NCBI GenBank assembly: GCA_900540385.1
Contig: UQFY01000001.1
Span: 62,001 to 126,000, forward strand
From: an uncultured Mollicutes bacterium
Lineage (GTDB): Bacteria > Bacillota_I > Bacilli_A > RFN20 > CAG-826
Reading direction: 5' to 3'
Length of the DNA stretch: 64,000 nucleotides
A program made the position numbers and the translations under genes. Below the pieces are notes generated by a model. The model was not told the DNA's origin and ran no database searches. It was given only the letters and a program-made list of their open reading frames with translations. Below, piece after piece: positions 8,573 through 16,918 of this stretch. Numbering within the stretch: position 1 is the stretch's first letter; each line of letters begins with the position of its first letter.

Positions 8573-10788
8573 AAAAGAAGAAAGCATCGAAGATATTCCT
8601 GATTCTCCTCATCGTGTTCTGGATTTCCTATCTCCTTGGTCTTGTTCTCTCTTGCCTAGTGCATAAGGGATTCGAACCCCGTTGCCTTATCTCCAGGGAG
8701 ACGATGGGATTCACAGCACTGTTCCTTCTTCTGTCTTTGGTGGCAGTCCTTCTATACGCCTACAACCATTGGTGGATCTTCCGCTCGAAGAAGATCATGG
8801 AAGGGAAGGACAGCGACCTCCATTTCTCCGCCAACCTCGAGGAAGCGAGATTCCAGAGCGAGGAAGAGATGAACAAGAATTACGGAACCTATGATTTCGA
8901 AAAGCTCAAGGACAGGGAAATCACTGGAGCCATCATCAAGGCAAAGGAGGTAGACGGAAAACTGAAGGTAACCTTCGCAAAACCCGCCCATACGTTGGTC
9001 ATAGGGACTACGGGCTCTGGGAAGACCGCTACCTTCGTCAACCCTTCCATCCAGATCCTAAGCGAGCTGAAGAACCATCCGTCGATGCTCATCAGCGACC
9101 CCAAAGGAGAGCTCTATCAGTCCAATGCCAAAGCGCTGAGGAACAAAGGATATGAGGTCAAAGTCCTTGATCTAAGAAATCCGTACAACTCCGTGAGATG
9201 GAATCCGTTGGAAAGACCTTATCTGCTCCACCAGAGAGCAATGGGGCTCGAGAAGGAAATCACAACGGACGAGGAGCAGGGTTGCTACTTCTTCGAAGGC
9301 AACCAGTATTGGTCTAAGGAAGAAGTGGACTGCGCCATCCAGGTGAGAAGACAGCAGCTCAACGACCAGGTCTACGAAGACTTGAACGACATCTGTGCCG
9401 TCCTTTGTCCGGTGACGAACAAGGAGGAGCCCATGTGGGAATCCGGAGCCCAGCACCTGATTCTGGCGATTGCCCTGGCCATGCTCGAGGATTCTGGCGA
9501 CCCGAAGCTAGGGATGACGAAGGAAAAATACAACTTCTATTCCATCATGAAGGTGGCAACTTCTACGGAGGACGAGTGCAAGGAGCTCATCGACTACTTC
9601 CACAATAGAAGCCCTCTTTCGAAATCTTCTTCCCTTTCTAAGCAGGTCATGGATTCCTCAGACAAGACCAGAGGCTCCTATCTTTCTTCCACGTTCGACA
9701 AGATATCGATGTTCTCGGATTTGTCGTTATGTGCATTGACCTCGTCAAACGAAATAGAGTTCGGCTCCATGGGAGAGAAGCCCATCGCACTGTTCTTGCA
9801 GATACCGGATGAGAAGGAGACAAGACATACCCTTGCATCCATGGTGATACTCCAGGCCTACAAGGAACTTGTGAACAAAGCAAACAGCTATCCTTCTTTG
9901 TCTCTTCCAAGACCCGTCTACTTCCTTCTCGATGAGTTCGGAAACCTCCCGAAGATCCATAAGCTCGAGCAGATGGTGACGGTCGGAAGAAGCCGCAACA
10001 TCTGGCTTGACCTCGTCATACAGAGCTATTCCCAGCTTTCGAAGGTCTACGACGAGAAATCCGCCGACATCATCAAGAGCAACTGCAACATCCAGGTCTG
10101 GATAGGATCGACCGATTTGAAAAGCGCCGAGGAGTTCTCCAAGAGATGCGGGAACTATTCCATCGTCCAGAGAAGCGTCGGATACCAGAGTGCGAAAGCC
10201 GATGACATCAGTTCGAACTCCAGCGTGAAGGAAAGACCTCTTATCTATCCTAGCGAGCTTCAGACTCTGAACAATCCTCGGGACATGGGCCATGCCATCG
10301 TGACCGTGTTCGGCTACCAGCCGATAAGAAGCACGTTCACGCCTTGCTTCCAGGTTCCCCAGTTCGATATGGAGAAGATCGATCAGAAGCTTGAAAAAGG
10401 ACGCTTTTTCGACGAGAAGAACGCCTATTACGACATGAAGAACAGAAACAGGATCGTGATGGAAAACCGAGGGAAGAAAACCTCTGCCGTCTCCGATCTG
10501 CCGAAGAACAGCAACGAGCAATACCGCACCAAGCTCATCCTGGAGCAGATCCTGAAGAAGGCGGAAGACGGGATAGATGGAATCCTGGATGACGCTGATT
10601 CGGCTTCCTTGGCCGATGCCATCCAAAGACATGACACCCAAGGTTCCGTCGCTCTTATAGAGAAGGCGGAGAAGAAGGCAAGAAGCAAAGGGAAACTGAG
10701 CAACCTGGAGATATTGGAAGACGTAAAAGGCCGGATCATCTCCTTCTTCGCAGAAGAGGAGAGGCCGCCGATGAACAGAAAAAGCTGA
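8569..10788 (+). CDS. VirD4/TraG-type coupling ATPase
   Basis: 739 aa, starting in an ATGA overlap with the relaxase. Two N-terminal membrane segments (about residues 8-32 and 47-65) anchor a cytoplasmic ATPase with Walker A IGTTGSGKT (about 145-153) and Walker B FLLDEFGNLP (about 450). These are hallmarks of type IV coupling proteins that pump the relaxase-DNA complex to the transfer channel. The length is a little above the usual 600-700 aa because of an extended C-terminal tail. AAGGAGG right after its stop serves the next gene. Confidence 0.9.
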   Translation: MKKKKASKIFLILLIVFWISYLLGLVLSCLVHKGFEPRCLISRETMGFTALFLLLSLVAVLLYAYNHWWIFRSKKIMEGKDSDLHFSANLEEARFQSEEEMNKNYGTYDFEKLKDREITGAIIKAKEVDGKLKVTFAKPAHTLVIGTTGSGKTATFVNPSIQILSELKNHPSMLISDPKGELYQSNAKALRNKGYEVKVLDLRNPYNSVRWNPLERPYLLHQRAMGLEKEITTDEEQGCYFFEGNQYWSKEEVDCAIQVRRQQLNDQVYEDLNDICAVLCPVTNKEEPMWESGAQHLILAIALAMLEDSGDPKLGMTKEKYNFYSIMKVATSTEDECKELIDYFHNRSPLSKSSSLSKQVMDSSDKTRGSYLSSTFDKISMFSDLSLCALTSSNEIEFGSMGEKPIALFLQIPDEKETRHTLASMVILQAYKELVNKANSYPSLSLPRPVYFLLDEFGNLPKIHKLEQMVTVGRSRNIWLDLVIQSYSQLSKVYDEKSADIIKSNCNIQVWIGSTDLKSAEEFSKRCGNYSIVQRSVGYQSAKADDISSNSSVKERPLIYPSELQTLNNPRDMGHAIVTVFGYQPIRSTFTPCFQVPQFDMEKIDQKLEKGRFFDEKNAYYDMKNRNRIVMENRGKKTSAVSDLPKNSNEQYRTKLILEQILKKAEDGIDGILDDADSASLADAIQRHDTQGSVALIEKAEKKARSKGKLSNLEILEDVKGRIISFFAEEERPPMNRKS

Positions 10789-10802
10789 AGGAGGAAAAAG
10801 AT

Positions 10803-13800
10803 TTGAACAGAAAGAAGACGAAATACCTGCCGCTTGTCCTTATGCCTGCAATCCTTGCGGGATGCGGCAAAGCACAGGCACCATTGGTTCTGAATGGGGC
10901 AGAGTTGCCTTATAAGGTGAATTCCGCTTTGAGAGAAGGCATTGCCAGAAGCAGCTACCAGAGAACCGGATACCCATCTTTTTACGGGAAGGAGACGCAC
11001 AAGCAGACCGTAGAGGTGCCATTGTTAGGAAATGTTCCCGATATAGGGGACGAATCCGTATACGACGACTCCGGAATCAAGTTCTACTGCAGCGGGACCT
11101 CGACTAACGTCGGTTCCACGAACAGCATTGTATTAGGAAAGACCGGAGTCTACATCGACTTCACCGATGCCGAGATGAGCTATCCCTATACCGTCAAGAA
11201 GCACATCGACTTCGTCAAATCCCAGCAGGGGAATGAGTCCGTCAAGCTTCCCTTGCTCCGCCATTTCCGCCTGGAAATCCTCAATTCCTACGGAAGCAAG
11301 GCCTTCTTTGTCGACATGAAGACCGTGGAGCAGGATACCTACGACAAGTTCGTCGTGAACAAGAACGGAACAAGCACGACGGTCACGGACGAAAACGGAA
11401 TCGACCCAATGACATTAGGGAAGATCAGCGCTTCCCTCTACAACGGCTCCTACACCATCAAGCTTACGACCGAATACGTGTGGATCTACGCCGAAGGGAC
11501 TCCAATCAACACCATGGGGACGGTGTGCGGCTCCTCGTCCTTGACCGGCACGCTGCTCATCGACTCCATCGCTCCGACTCTGACAGCACTCAAGACAAGC
11601 GACAAGTCCTACGTCAAGGACGGAAGCTACGTGGATTCCAACGTCAAGGTCGTTTCCAACGACGCCAACCATGGCTACATCTATTTCAAGAAGCCGGATG
11701 GATCAAACCGGAGCACGACTTTGGACAGCTTCACGACCGACACCGATGGACAGTATGAGGCTTATTCCGTGGACCAAGCCGGGAACCAATCTCCGGTCCT
11801 CCGCTTCTACGTCGACACCAAGGCGCCTAACGGAAAGCTCTTTGCCAACGGCAAGGAAATCGGCAGCGGAAGCTACGTGGACACAAGCTTTTCCTATGTT
11901 GCCTCCGATACAGGAAGCGGAATCAGGGAATGCTATTACAAGTCTCCGGTCTCGAATTCCTTCGTCCAGTACTCCTCCGGTTCCATCATTCCGAACAGCA
12001 GCGAGGAAGGCTGGTATGAGTTCTATTCCGTCGACAAGGCAGGAAACGAATCCAGCCACAGCAAGGTCTATCTTGAGACAACGAAACCTGTCGTCTCTAT
12101 CCTCCGAAACGGAAAGGAAGTCTATTCCGACACCATCGTGAGCTCTGGAAATATCGATACCGGCCTCTATTTCAACGAAGGCGACAGCGTGCAGTTCAAA
12201 TACCAATCCACAAGCGGGGTCCACACCGGAGGTGCCTTCTCATCCGGGACGAAGTATTTCCTGAAGAAAAGCGCCTACCCTGACGACACCTATCGGAACA
12301 CCATCGTCACCGCCACCGGTACCAAGGTCACCTATCAGTTCGACATCGTGAGAGAAAAGCCTTATCTGACAATCGGAGGTGAGCGCTACGAGGATGGGGC
12401 CGTCATCCGCTTTGCAGAGGATCAGGATGCCCTCTTCGGAATCGACTCCGTCATCGATTCCGGGAAGAACGAAGCCGAAATCTCCTTTGACGGCTCGATT
12501 ATCACCAAAGACATCCTCAGGGGAAAGGGAACTCTCCTTTCCGCAGAAGACGGAGAGGAAAAGGCGTATGGAATCACCTTGAAGGACGCAGCCGGGAATT
12601 CCTCTTCCTTCACCGTCATCATCGACAAGGAAGGTTCGAAGGGGCAGTGGATGCATGATGAAGCAATCATCGAGGACGGAAGCTATGTCAACCATCCTGT
12701 CTCCTTCGTCTATTCCGAGGATGGGACCATTGCCACCATCTCCAAGGACGGAGAGGAAACAAAGAGCTACGTTAGCGGAACGGAAATCAGACAGGACGGC
12801 TCCTATACCATCGTTCTTAAGGATTCCGTGGGGAACACATCCCTGTTCCATATCGTCATCGACACCGTTCCTCCGAAAGGGACTGTCTACGTCGATGGAA
12901 AGCCATCGGAGAGCGGAACCGTCACTTCAGAGAAGATCTACTTCACCTGGGACGGAGACGACACCTGTCTTGTGAATGGGGAAGAGTACTCAAAGAACAC
13001 CCTTATCGACGAACAAGGGATTTATGAGTTCGTTCTCTCTGACAAGGCGGGGAACAAGACTGCTTATACCGCAGAGATCGACAGAACCGCACCTTGCTTC
13101 AACAAGGATTTCCTGGAAAACAAAGGCAATGACGACCTCGCCGTAAGCAAGTGGTACAGAGTCTCTTTCAGTGGAACCGAGAAGGACTTCAAAGACAAAG
13201 CGGATGCCTTGGATTATGCCAAAGGGCTCGAAAGAGAGGCGAATGTCAAAGAGCATCAGCTCGATGACGTATCGAAGCTCCCGTCTCAGGGCCAGATTGC
13301 CGACAACGGGGATCCGGAGAACCATGACGATGAGGTTAGAACCGGAATTTACTGGTCCTACAAATCCGTGTCAAACCCAGATGTGACGCTCTTTTACTTC
13401 GACGAGAATCTTCTCGATAAGGCCATCGAGCACTACGCAAAGGAATACGTTTCCGATGCCATCTATTCCGACTCAACCGATAGGGCATCCGGAGTATATG
13501 ACAATTCCTGGAACTTCGAGGGAACCGAGGGAAGAATCGCCAACGGATATGTCCTGAAGAACGACGGAGACGCCATCAAGGCGGTAGCGAAGAAAGACGA
13601 TAAGGAAGTTGAACTGGAATACGGAAAAACGCTAGGGGAGCAGCTCAGGGAAAGCGGAGTCTGGACGATTGCAGAGACCGACAGAGCAGGAAACGAATGC
13701 TCCTACCAGGTCATCATCGACCATCGGACTCCGGGTTTGAAGGCTGTAGCAGAGACCTATGGGTCGGCAGCATCCGAAATCGCCATCGGCGAAGAGAGCC

Positions 13801-15680
13801 TTGCAACCGGCTCCACCTACTACCTCAAGTCCTTCTCCGTGAAGGAAATCCTATCCGGAGACAATTGGGCTGAGGTGGAAATCAGAGGAAACGGAAAGAC
13901 GGAACGATACATTCCATCCGATTCCATGCCTACCATTGCCGAAGCCGGGAAATACGAAGTGAAAGTCTTTGACCGATTGGGCCATTCCATCGGATTCACC
14001 GTCTATACCTCCGGTGAGGAGGAACAGGTTAGCTTCCGAAACAATGGGGATGACACCGCTGTGTCCATCGACATCTCTCTTCCTGAGAGCTATCAGGCGA
14101 TAACCTCGCTCGAAATCTACAAGGACGGAAAGAAGATGGATGGTGTATCCGCCGACAAGCTTCACTATGAGTTCGGAAAAGGCGGGAACTACAAGGTCGT
14201 GCTCAAGGACAACTTCGGTCGCACCATCGTCAAGGAGTATTCCTTTGCGAAGGCTTTGCCCCAAGGAGCCTTGCAGGGAGTGGCAGAAGGCGGGAAGACC
14301 AACCGGAATGTTTCCTTCTCCTACGATGCCGGAAAATACTTCTGCGAAATCTACAAGGACGGAGAATTCCTACGCTTCGATTACAGTGGAAACTTTGACA
14401 TCAAGTCGAATCCTGAGTCATCCGGAAGCTATGAGATCAGACTCATCAATTCCATGGATGAGGATAACTTCAAGACCTACTCCTTCTCCGTCGACTGCAT
14501 CGCACCGGATGTCAACCTGGAAGGAGTGGATGACGGAAAGACAACCAACGGCAATGTGTCCGTATCCTGGGAAGACGGTGATGTCTCAAAGGCCGTCTAT
14601 TCCCTCAACGGAGGAGAAGAGATTCCGTTCGAAAACGGTGCTCTCTTCGACAAAGAGGGAAGCTATGTCGTAAAGGTCATCGATGAGCTCGGAAACGAGA
14701 CCATAAAGACTTTTTCCATCGATAAGACGGTCGACTATTCCGTGACTACTTCTGATGGCAAATCCATCGGCGGCGATGCGACGACATCCGATGATGTCAT
14801 CATCACCGCAAATGAGGAAGCGATGGTCTCCATAGTCAAGGACGGAGAAACCTATCCCTATTCGTTCGGGGACAAGCTGACCGAAGAGGGAAGATACCTC
14901 GTCACCGTCGAGGACGCCTACGGCAACAAGAACTCCTTTGTCATCGTGATCGACAAGACCGTCGGAGTGGACGTCAACGTCTGCGACGGAGGAATCACCA
15001 ACGAAGGTGTGACCATCTCTCCTAACGAGAAGGTAACCGTCGTCGTGACCAAAGACGGAAAACAATACGAATACGATCCTGGGGAAACCATCTCGGAAGA
15101 GGGGCTCTATACCGCCACCATCACCGACGCCTATGGAAATTCCAAGACGTTGTCCTTCCGCATCGTAAGCCTGGAAGCAAAGACTTCCATCGACTATGAA
15201 CTCGGCGAAGGGTGCGAAATCGTATCCGTCTTCAAGAACGGAACGGAAGTGGAAGCCCATGGGAACAGAATCCGCTTCACTGAAGACGGCACCTATGTCG
15301 TTACCTTCGTCAAAGACGGAAAGACCTACAGCGTGACGCTGCGTTTGGACACTACCGCTCCGGAAATCACCCTCAATGGGGTCGAGGACAGAGGAACGGT
15401 CGATGGCACTGTCACTATCGATTCGATGAGCGAAGAAGGAACCATCGAGGTCTACAAGGATGGAAAGAAGATCGACTACGAACTCGGGCAGGAGCTCAAG
15501 GAATACGGAAGCTATGAGGTCGTCGTTACCGATAAATTAGGCAACAGCCGCACCTACAGCTTCACCCTCAAGTTCCGGATGAATGCCTGGGCTATCACCC
15601 TTATCGTTCTAGGACTTGCTACCGCCGTAGGAGTCGCTGCAACCATCGTCATGAAGAGAAAACGACTCTTTAAAAAATAA
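10803..15680 (+). CDS. Giant Ig-repeat surface lipoprotein of the conjugative element
   Basis: 1625 aa, starting at TTG 10803 with AAGGAGG eight bases upstream; no ATG fits. The N-terminus is a lipoprotein signal (LAGCGK lipobox near residue 21). The body consists of many Ig-like repeats of roughly 70-85 residues that recur around DKAGN and a DxTxP linker. The C-terminus has one membrane helix (ITLIVLGLATAVGVAATIV) followed by basic residues. Both ends therefore appear membrane-attached. Its place inside the transfer operon suggests a mating-pair or adhesion role, but no close family was recognised. Confidence 0.75.
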   Translation: MNRKKTKYLPLVLMPAILAGCGKAQAPLVLNGAELPYKVNSALREGIARSSYQRTGYPSFYGKETHKQTVEVPLLGNVPDIGDESVYDDSGIKFYCSGTSTNVGSTNSIVLGKTGVYIDFTDAEMSYPYTVKKHIDFVKSQQGNESVKLPLLRHFRLEILNSYGSKAFFVDMKTVEQDTYDKFVVNKNGTSTTVTDENGIDPMTLGKISASLYNGSYTIKLTTEYVWIYAEGTPINTMGTVCGSSSLTGTLLIDSIAPTLTALKTSDKSYVKDGSYVDSNVKVVSNDANHGYIYFKKPDGSNRSTTLDSFTTDTDGQYEAYSVDQAGNQSPVLRFYVDTKAPNGKLFANGKEIGSGSYVDTSFSYVASDTGSGIRECYYKSPVSNSFVQYSSGSIIPNSSEEGWYEFYSVDKAGNESSHSKVYLETTKPVVSILRNGKEVYSDTIVSSGNIDTGLYFNEGDSVQFKYQSTSGVHTGGAFSSGTKYFLKKSAYPDDTYRNTIVTATGTKVTYQFDIVREKPYLTIGGERYEDGAVIRFAEDQDALFGIDSVIDSGKNEAEISFDGSIITKDILRGKGTLLSAEDGEEKAYGITLKDAAGNSSSFTVIIDKEGSKGQWMHDEAIIEDGSYVNHPVSFVYSEDGTIATISKDGEETKSYVSGTEIRQDGSYTIVLKDSVGNTSLFHIVIDTVPPKGTVYVDGKPSESGTVTSEKIYFTWDGDDTCLVNGEEYSKNTLIDEQGIYEFVLSDKAGNKTAYTAEIDRTAPCFNKDFLENKGNDDLAVSKWYRVSFSGTEKDFKDKADALDYAKGLEREANVKEHQLDDVSKLPSQGQIADNGDPENHDDEVRTGIYWSYKSVSNPDVTLFYFDENLLDKAIEHYAKEYVSDAIYSDSTDRASGVYDNSWNFEGTEGRIANGYVLKNDGDAIKAVAKKDDKEVELEYGKTLGEQLRESGVWTIAETDRAGNECSYQVIIDHRTPGLKAVAETYGSAASEIAIGEESLATGSTYYLKSFSVKEILSGDNWAEVEIRGNGKTERYIPSDSMPTIAEAGKYEVKVFDRLGHSIGFTVYTSGEEEQVSFRNNGDDTAVSIDISLPESYQAITSLEIYKDGKKMDGVSADKLHYEFGKGGNYKVVLKDNFGRTIVKEYSFAKALPQGALQGVAEGGKTNRNVSFSYDAGKYFCEIYKDGEFLRFDYSGNFDIKSNPESSGSYEIRLINSMDEDNFKTYSFSVDCIAPDVNLEGVDDGKTTNGNVSVSWEDGDVSKAVYSLNGGEEIPFENGALFDKEGSYVVKVIDELGNETIKTFSIDKTVDYSVTTSDGKSIGGDATTSDDVIITANEEAMVSIVKDGETYPYSFGDKLTEEGRYLVTVEDAYGNKNSFVIVIDKTVGVDVNVCDGGITNEGVTISPNEKVTVVVTKDGKQYEYDPGETISEEGLYTATITDAYGNSKTLSFRIVSLEAKTSIDYELGEGCEIVSVFKNGTEVEAHGNRIRFTEDGTYVVTFVKDGKTYSVTLRLDTTAPEITLNGVEDRGTVDGTVTIDSMSEEGTIEVYKDGKKIDYELGQELKEYGSYEVVVTDKLGNSRTYSFTLKFRMNAWAITLIVLGLATAVGVAATIVMKRKRLFKK

Positions 15681-15683
15681 AAA

Positions 15684-15703
15684 AGAAGGCGGTTGCGCCT
15701 TCT
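15684..15703 (-). terminator. Rho-independent terminator of the toxin-antitoxin operon
   Basis: Perfect 8-base stem AGAAGGCG/CGCCTTCT with loop GTTG. On the minus strand it is followed by a long T-rich run (TTTTTTATTTTTT), so it ends the doc transcript coming from the right. On the plus strand no T tract follows, so transfer-operon read-through may pass. Confidence 0.75.
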
Positions 15704-15728
15704 GGAGGAATTTAAATGACTTGATCAA

Positions 15729-16106
15729 TCAGATTTTCGATTTGACCCAGGCGAGGAAAGCGGGATAGTCGATTTTTCCGGAAGCCAGACTGAGAAATTC
15801 ATCAATCATCTCCTCATCGCGTACTTCGAAATGCACTTCATTTGCATTCAAACCTAAATACAAAACTGAGGCCGCAATTCTTTTGTTGCCGTCGATGAAG
15901 GGATGATCCATGACCAGGCCGAAAGATAGTCTTGCAATCTTATCGACAGCGGTAGGGTATAAATCGGATGAATCAAATGTCTGAAGCGGAGCGTTAAGCG
16001 CTGATTCCAACATGCCTTCATCGCGGATTCCATCGCTACCGCCGAAATCGTCTATCAGTTTTGAATGGATATGGAGAATGTCATCTTTGGAGAAATAAAA
16101 GCTCAT
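15729..16106 (-). CDS. doc: Fic/Doc family toxin
   Basis: 125 aa with the Fic motif HPFIDGNKRIA near residue 70. This is the Doc-type variant in which the usual final residues are NK, typical of toxins that phosphorylate EF-Tu rather than AMPylate. It starts in an ATGA overlap with the upstream antitoxin gene. It lies opposite to the transfer genes on both sides and probably stabilises the element in the host population. Note the unusual partner: DinJ/RelB-like rather than Phd. Confidence 0.85.
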   Translation of the reverse strand: MSFYFSKDDILHIHSKLIDDFGGSDGIRDEGMLESALNAPLQTFDSSDLYPTAVDKIARLSFGLVMDHPFIDGNKRIAASVLYLGLNANEVHFEVRDEEMIDEFLSLASGKIDYPAFLAWVKSKI

Positions 16107-16357
16107 TTGGCCAATTCCTCATAGACCTTGTGATGCTTTTTCTCTGATTCTTCCAGCATTCTGTCCAGCAGGCTTCTATCCATGTATTGAACATTGGTGT
16201 TTCTTGTGATTTTGAAAGGGATGCTCTGTTCTCTTATGGATTGTTTGGCAAACATGTTGAAGGCGGCGTTCATCGTGAGGCCGAGCTCCGAGAAGAGCTT
16301 CTCCGCCTTTGCCTTGTCATTGGCATCCATTCTGATTGTGACGTTTACACTTGCCAT
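16103..16357 (-). CDS. RelB/DinJ-family antitoxin
   Basis: 84 aa. The N-terminal ribbon-helix-helix (VNVTIRMDANDKAKAEKLF, ELGLTMNAAFNMF) matches RelB/DinJ antitoxins that bind their own promoter. The C-terminal tail would neutralise the toxin. AAGGAGG precedes the ATG. It is first in a two-gene operon with doc and has a good promoter upstream. Autorepression is expected from the family. Confidence 0.85.
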   Translation of the reverse strand: MASVNVTIRMDANDKAKAEKLFSELGLTMNAAFNMFAKQSIREQSIPFKITRNTNVQYMDRSLLDRMLEESEKKHHKVYEELAK

Positions 16358-16387
16358 AAATATGCCTCCTTATCTGTGTCCGAAGAC

Positions 16388-16416
16388 ATTATACCACCTT
16401 AATGATATGAGAGCAA
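16388..16416 (-). promoter_or_regulatory. Promoter of the antitoxin-toxin operon
   Basis: Minus strand TTGCTC (16416-16411), 17-base spacer, perfect TATAAT (16393-16388), about 30 bases before the antitoxin ATG. Confidence 0.65.
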
Positions 16417-16480
16417 ATAAAAGCTGTGCTATTTATGTGCAAATAGTTGATTTGAAACTGAACTTTGCATAACAGGATAA

Positions 16481-16539
16481 GGGACTGGTGCAATCTGCGT
16501 CAGTCCCCTCTCCGACAGGGTCGGCAGCGGGAAACCCGC
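16481..16539 (+). ncRNA. Triple-hairpin leader before the pilin-like gene
   Basis: Three hairpins lie in tandem with almost no spacer: GGGACTG/CAGTCCC (16481-16507), CCGAC/GTCGG with loop AGG (16512-16524), and GCGGG/CCCGC with loop AAA (16527-16539). All stems are perfect. The run ends about 45 bases before the TTG start of the pilin-like gene. No T tract follows, so this is not a simple terminator. A structured 5' leader or processing site is the best reading. A weak promoter (TTGAAA, 18 bases, GATAAG) lies just upstream. Confidence 0.5.
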
Positions 16540-16582
16540 ATGACGAGATAAGACACAAAGAAAGACAGAAGGAGGAAAAAAT

Positions 16583-16873
16583 TTGAACACGATTGTTTTG
16601 ACCGACGTCGATTTCTATCCGGTGATTCAGCCGATATTGGAGATACTCGACGCCATACTCTGGCCCGCGATTGCCATAGTCGTCGCGGTCGGCACCATCT
16701 ACTGCATCTTCCTTGGGGTGAAGATCTCCAAGGCGGATGAGCAGAACTCGAGAGAGAAAGCCAAGAAGGATCTGATTGGAGCCGTCATCGGCTTCGTGCT
16801 CATCTTCGTTCTGATATTGGCATTGAAGATCGCTGTCCCCATCTTGGAGGACTGGGTCAAGTCACAGATGTAG
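16583..16873 (+). CDS. Pilin-like conjugal transfer protein (Mbov_0395/VirB2 type)
   Basis: 96 aa, TTG start preceded by GGAGGAAAAAAT, the same context as the TTG start of the giant lipoprotein gene. Two hydrophobic helices (about 22-46 and 66-88) separated by a charged loop give the topology of VirB2/TrbC pilins and of the Mbov_0395-type proteins of mycoplasma conjugative elements. The following genes fit that series. It probably forms a small-subunit ring or pilus component of the transfer channel. Confidence 0.65.
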   Translation: MNTIVLTDVDFYPVIQPILEILDAILWPAIAIVVAVGTIYCIFLGVKISKADEQNSREKAKKDLIGAVIGFVLIFVLILALKIAVPILEDWVKSQM

Positions 16874-16918
16874 AAGACAAAAAGACAAAAAGACAAAAAG
16901 AGGAAAGGAGGCGAAGCC

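Noticed and set aside
9745..10641. A 298-codon open frame antisense to the coupling protein gene
   Set aside because: Shadow frame of a gene with clear Walker motifs; no independent evidence.
15684..15703. Terminator splitting the transfer operon after the giant lipoprotein gene
   Set aside because: The T tract is only on the minus strand, so it ends the toxin transcript; for the plus strand there is a stem without a T run.
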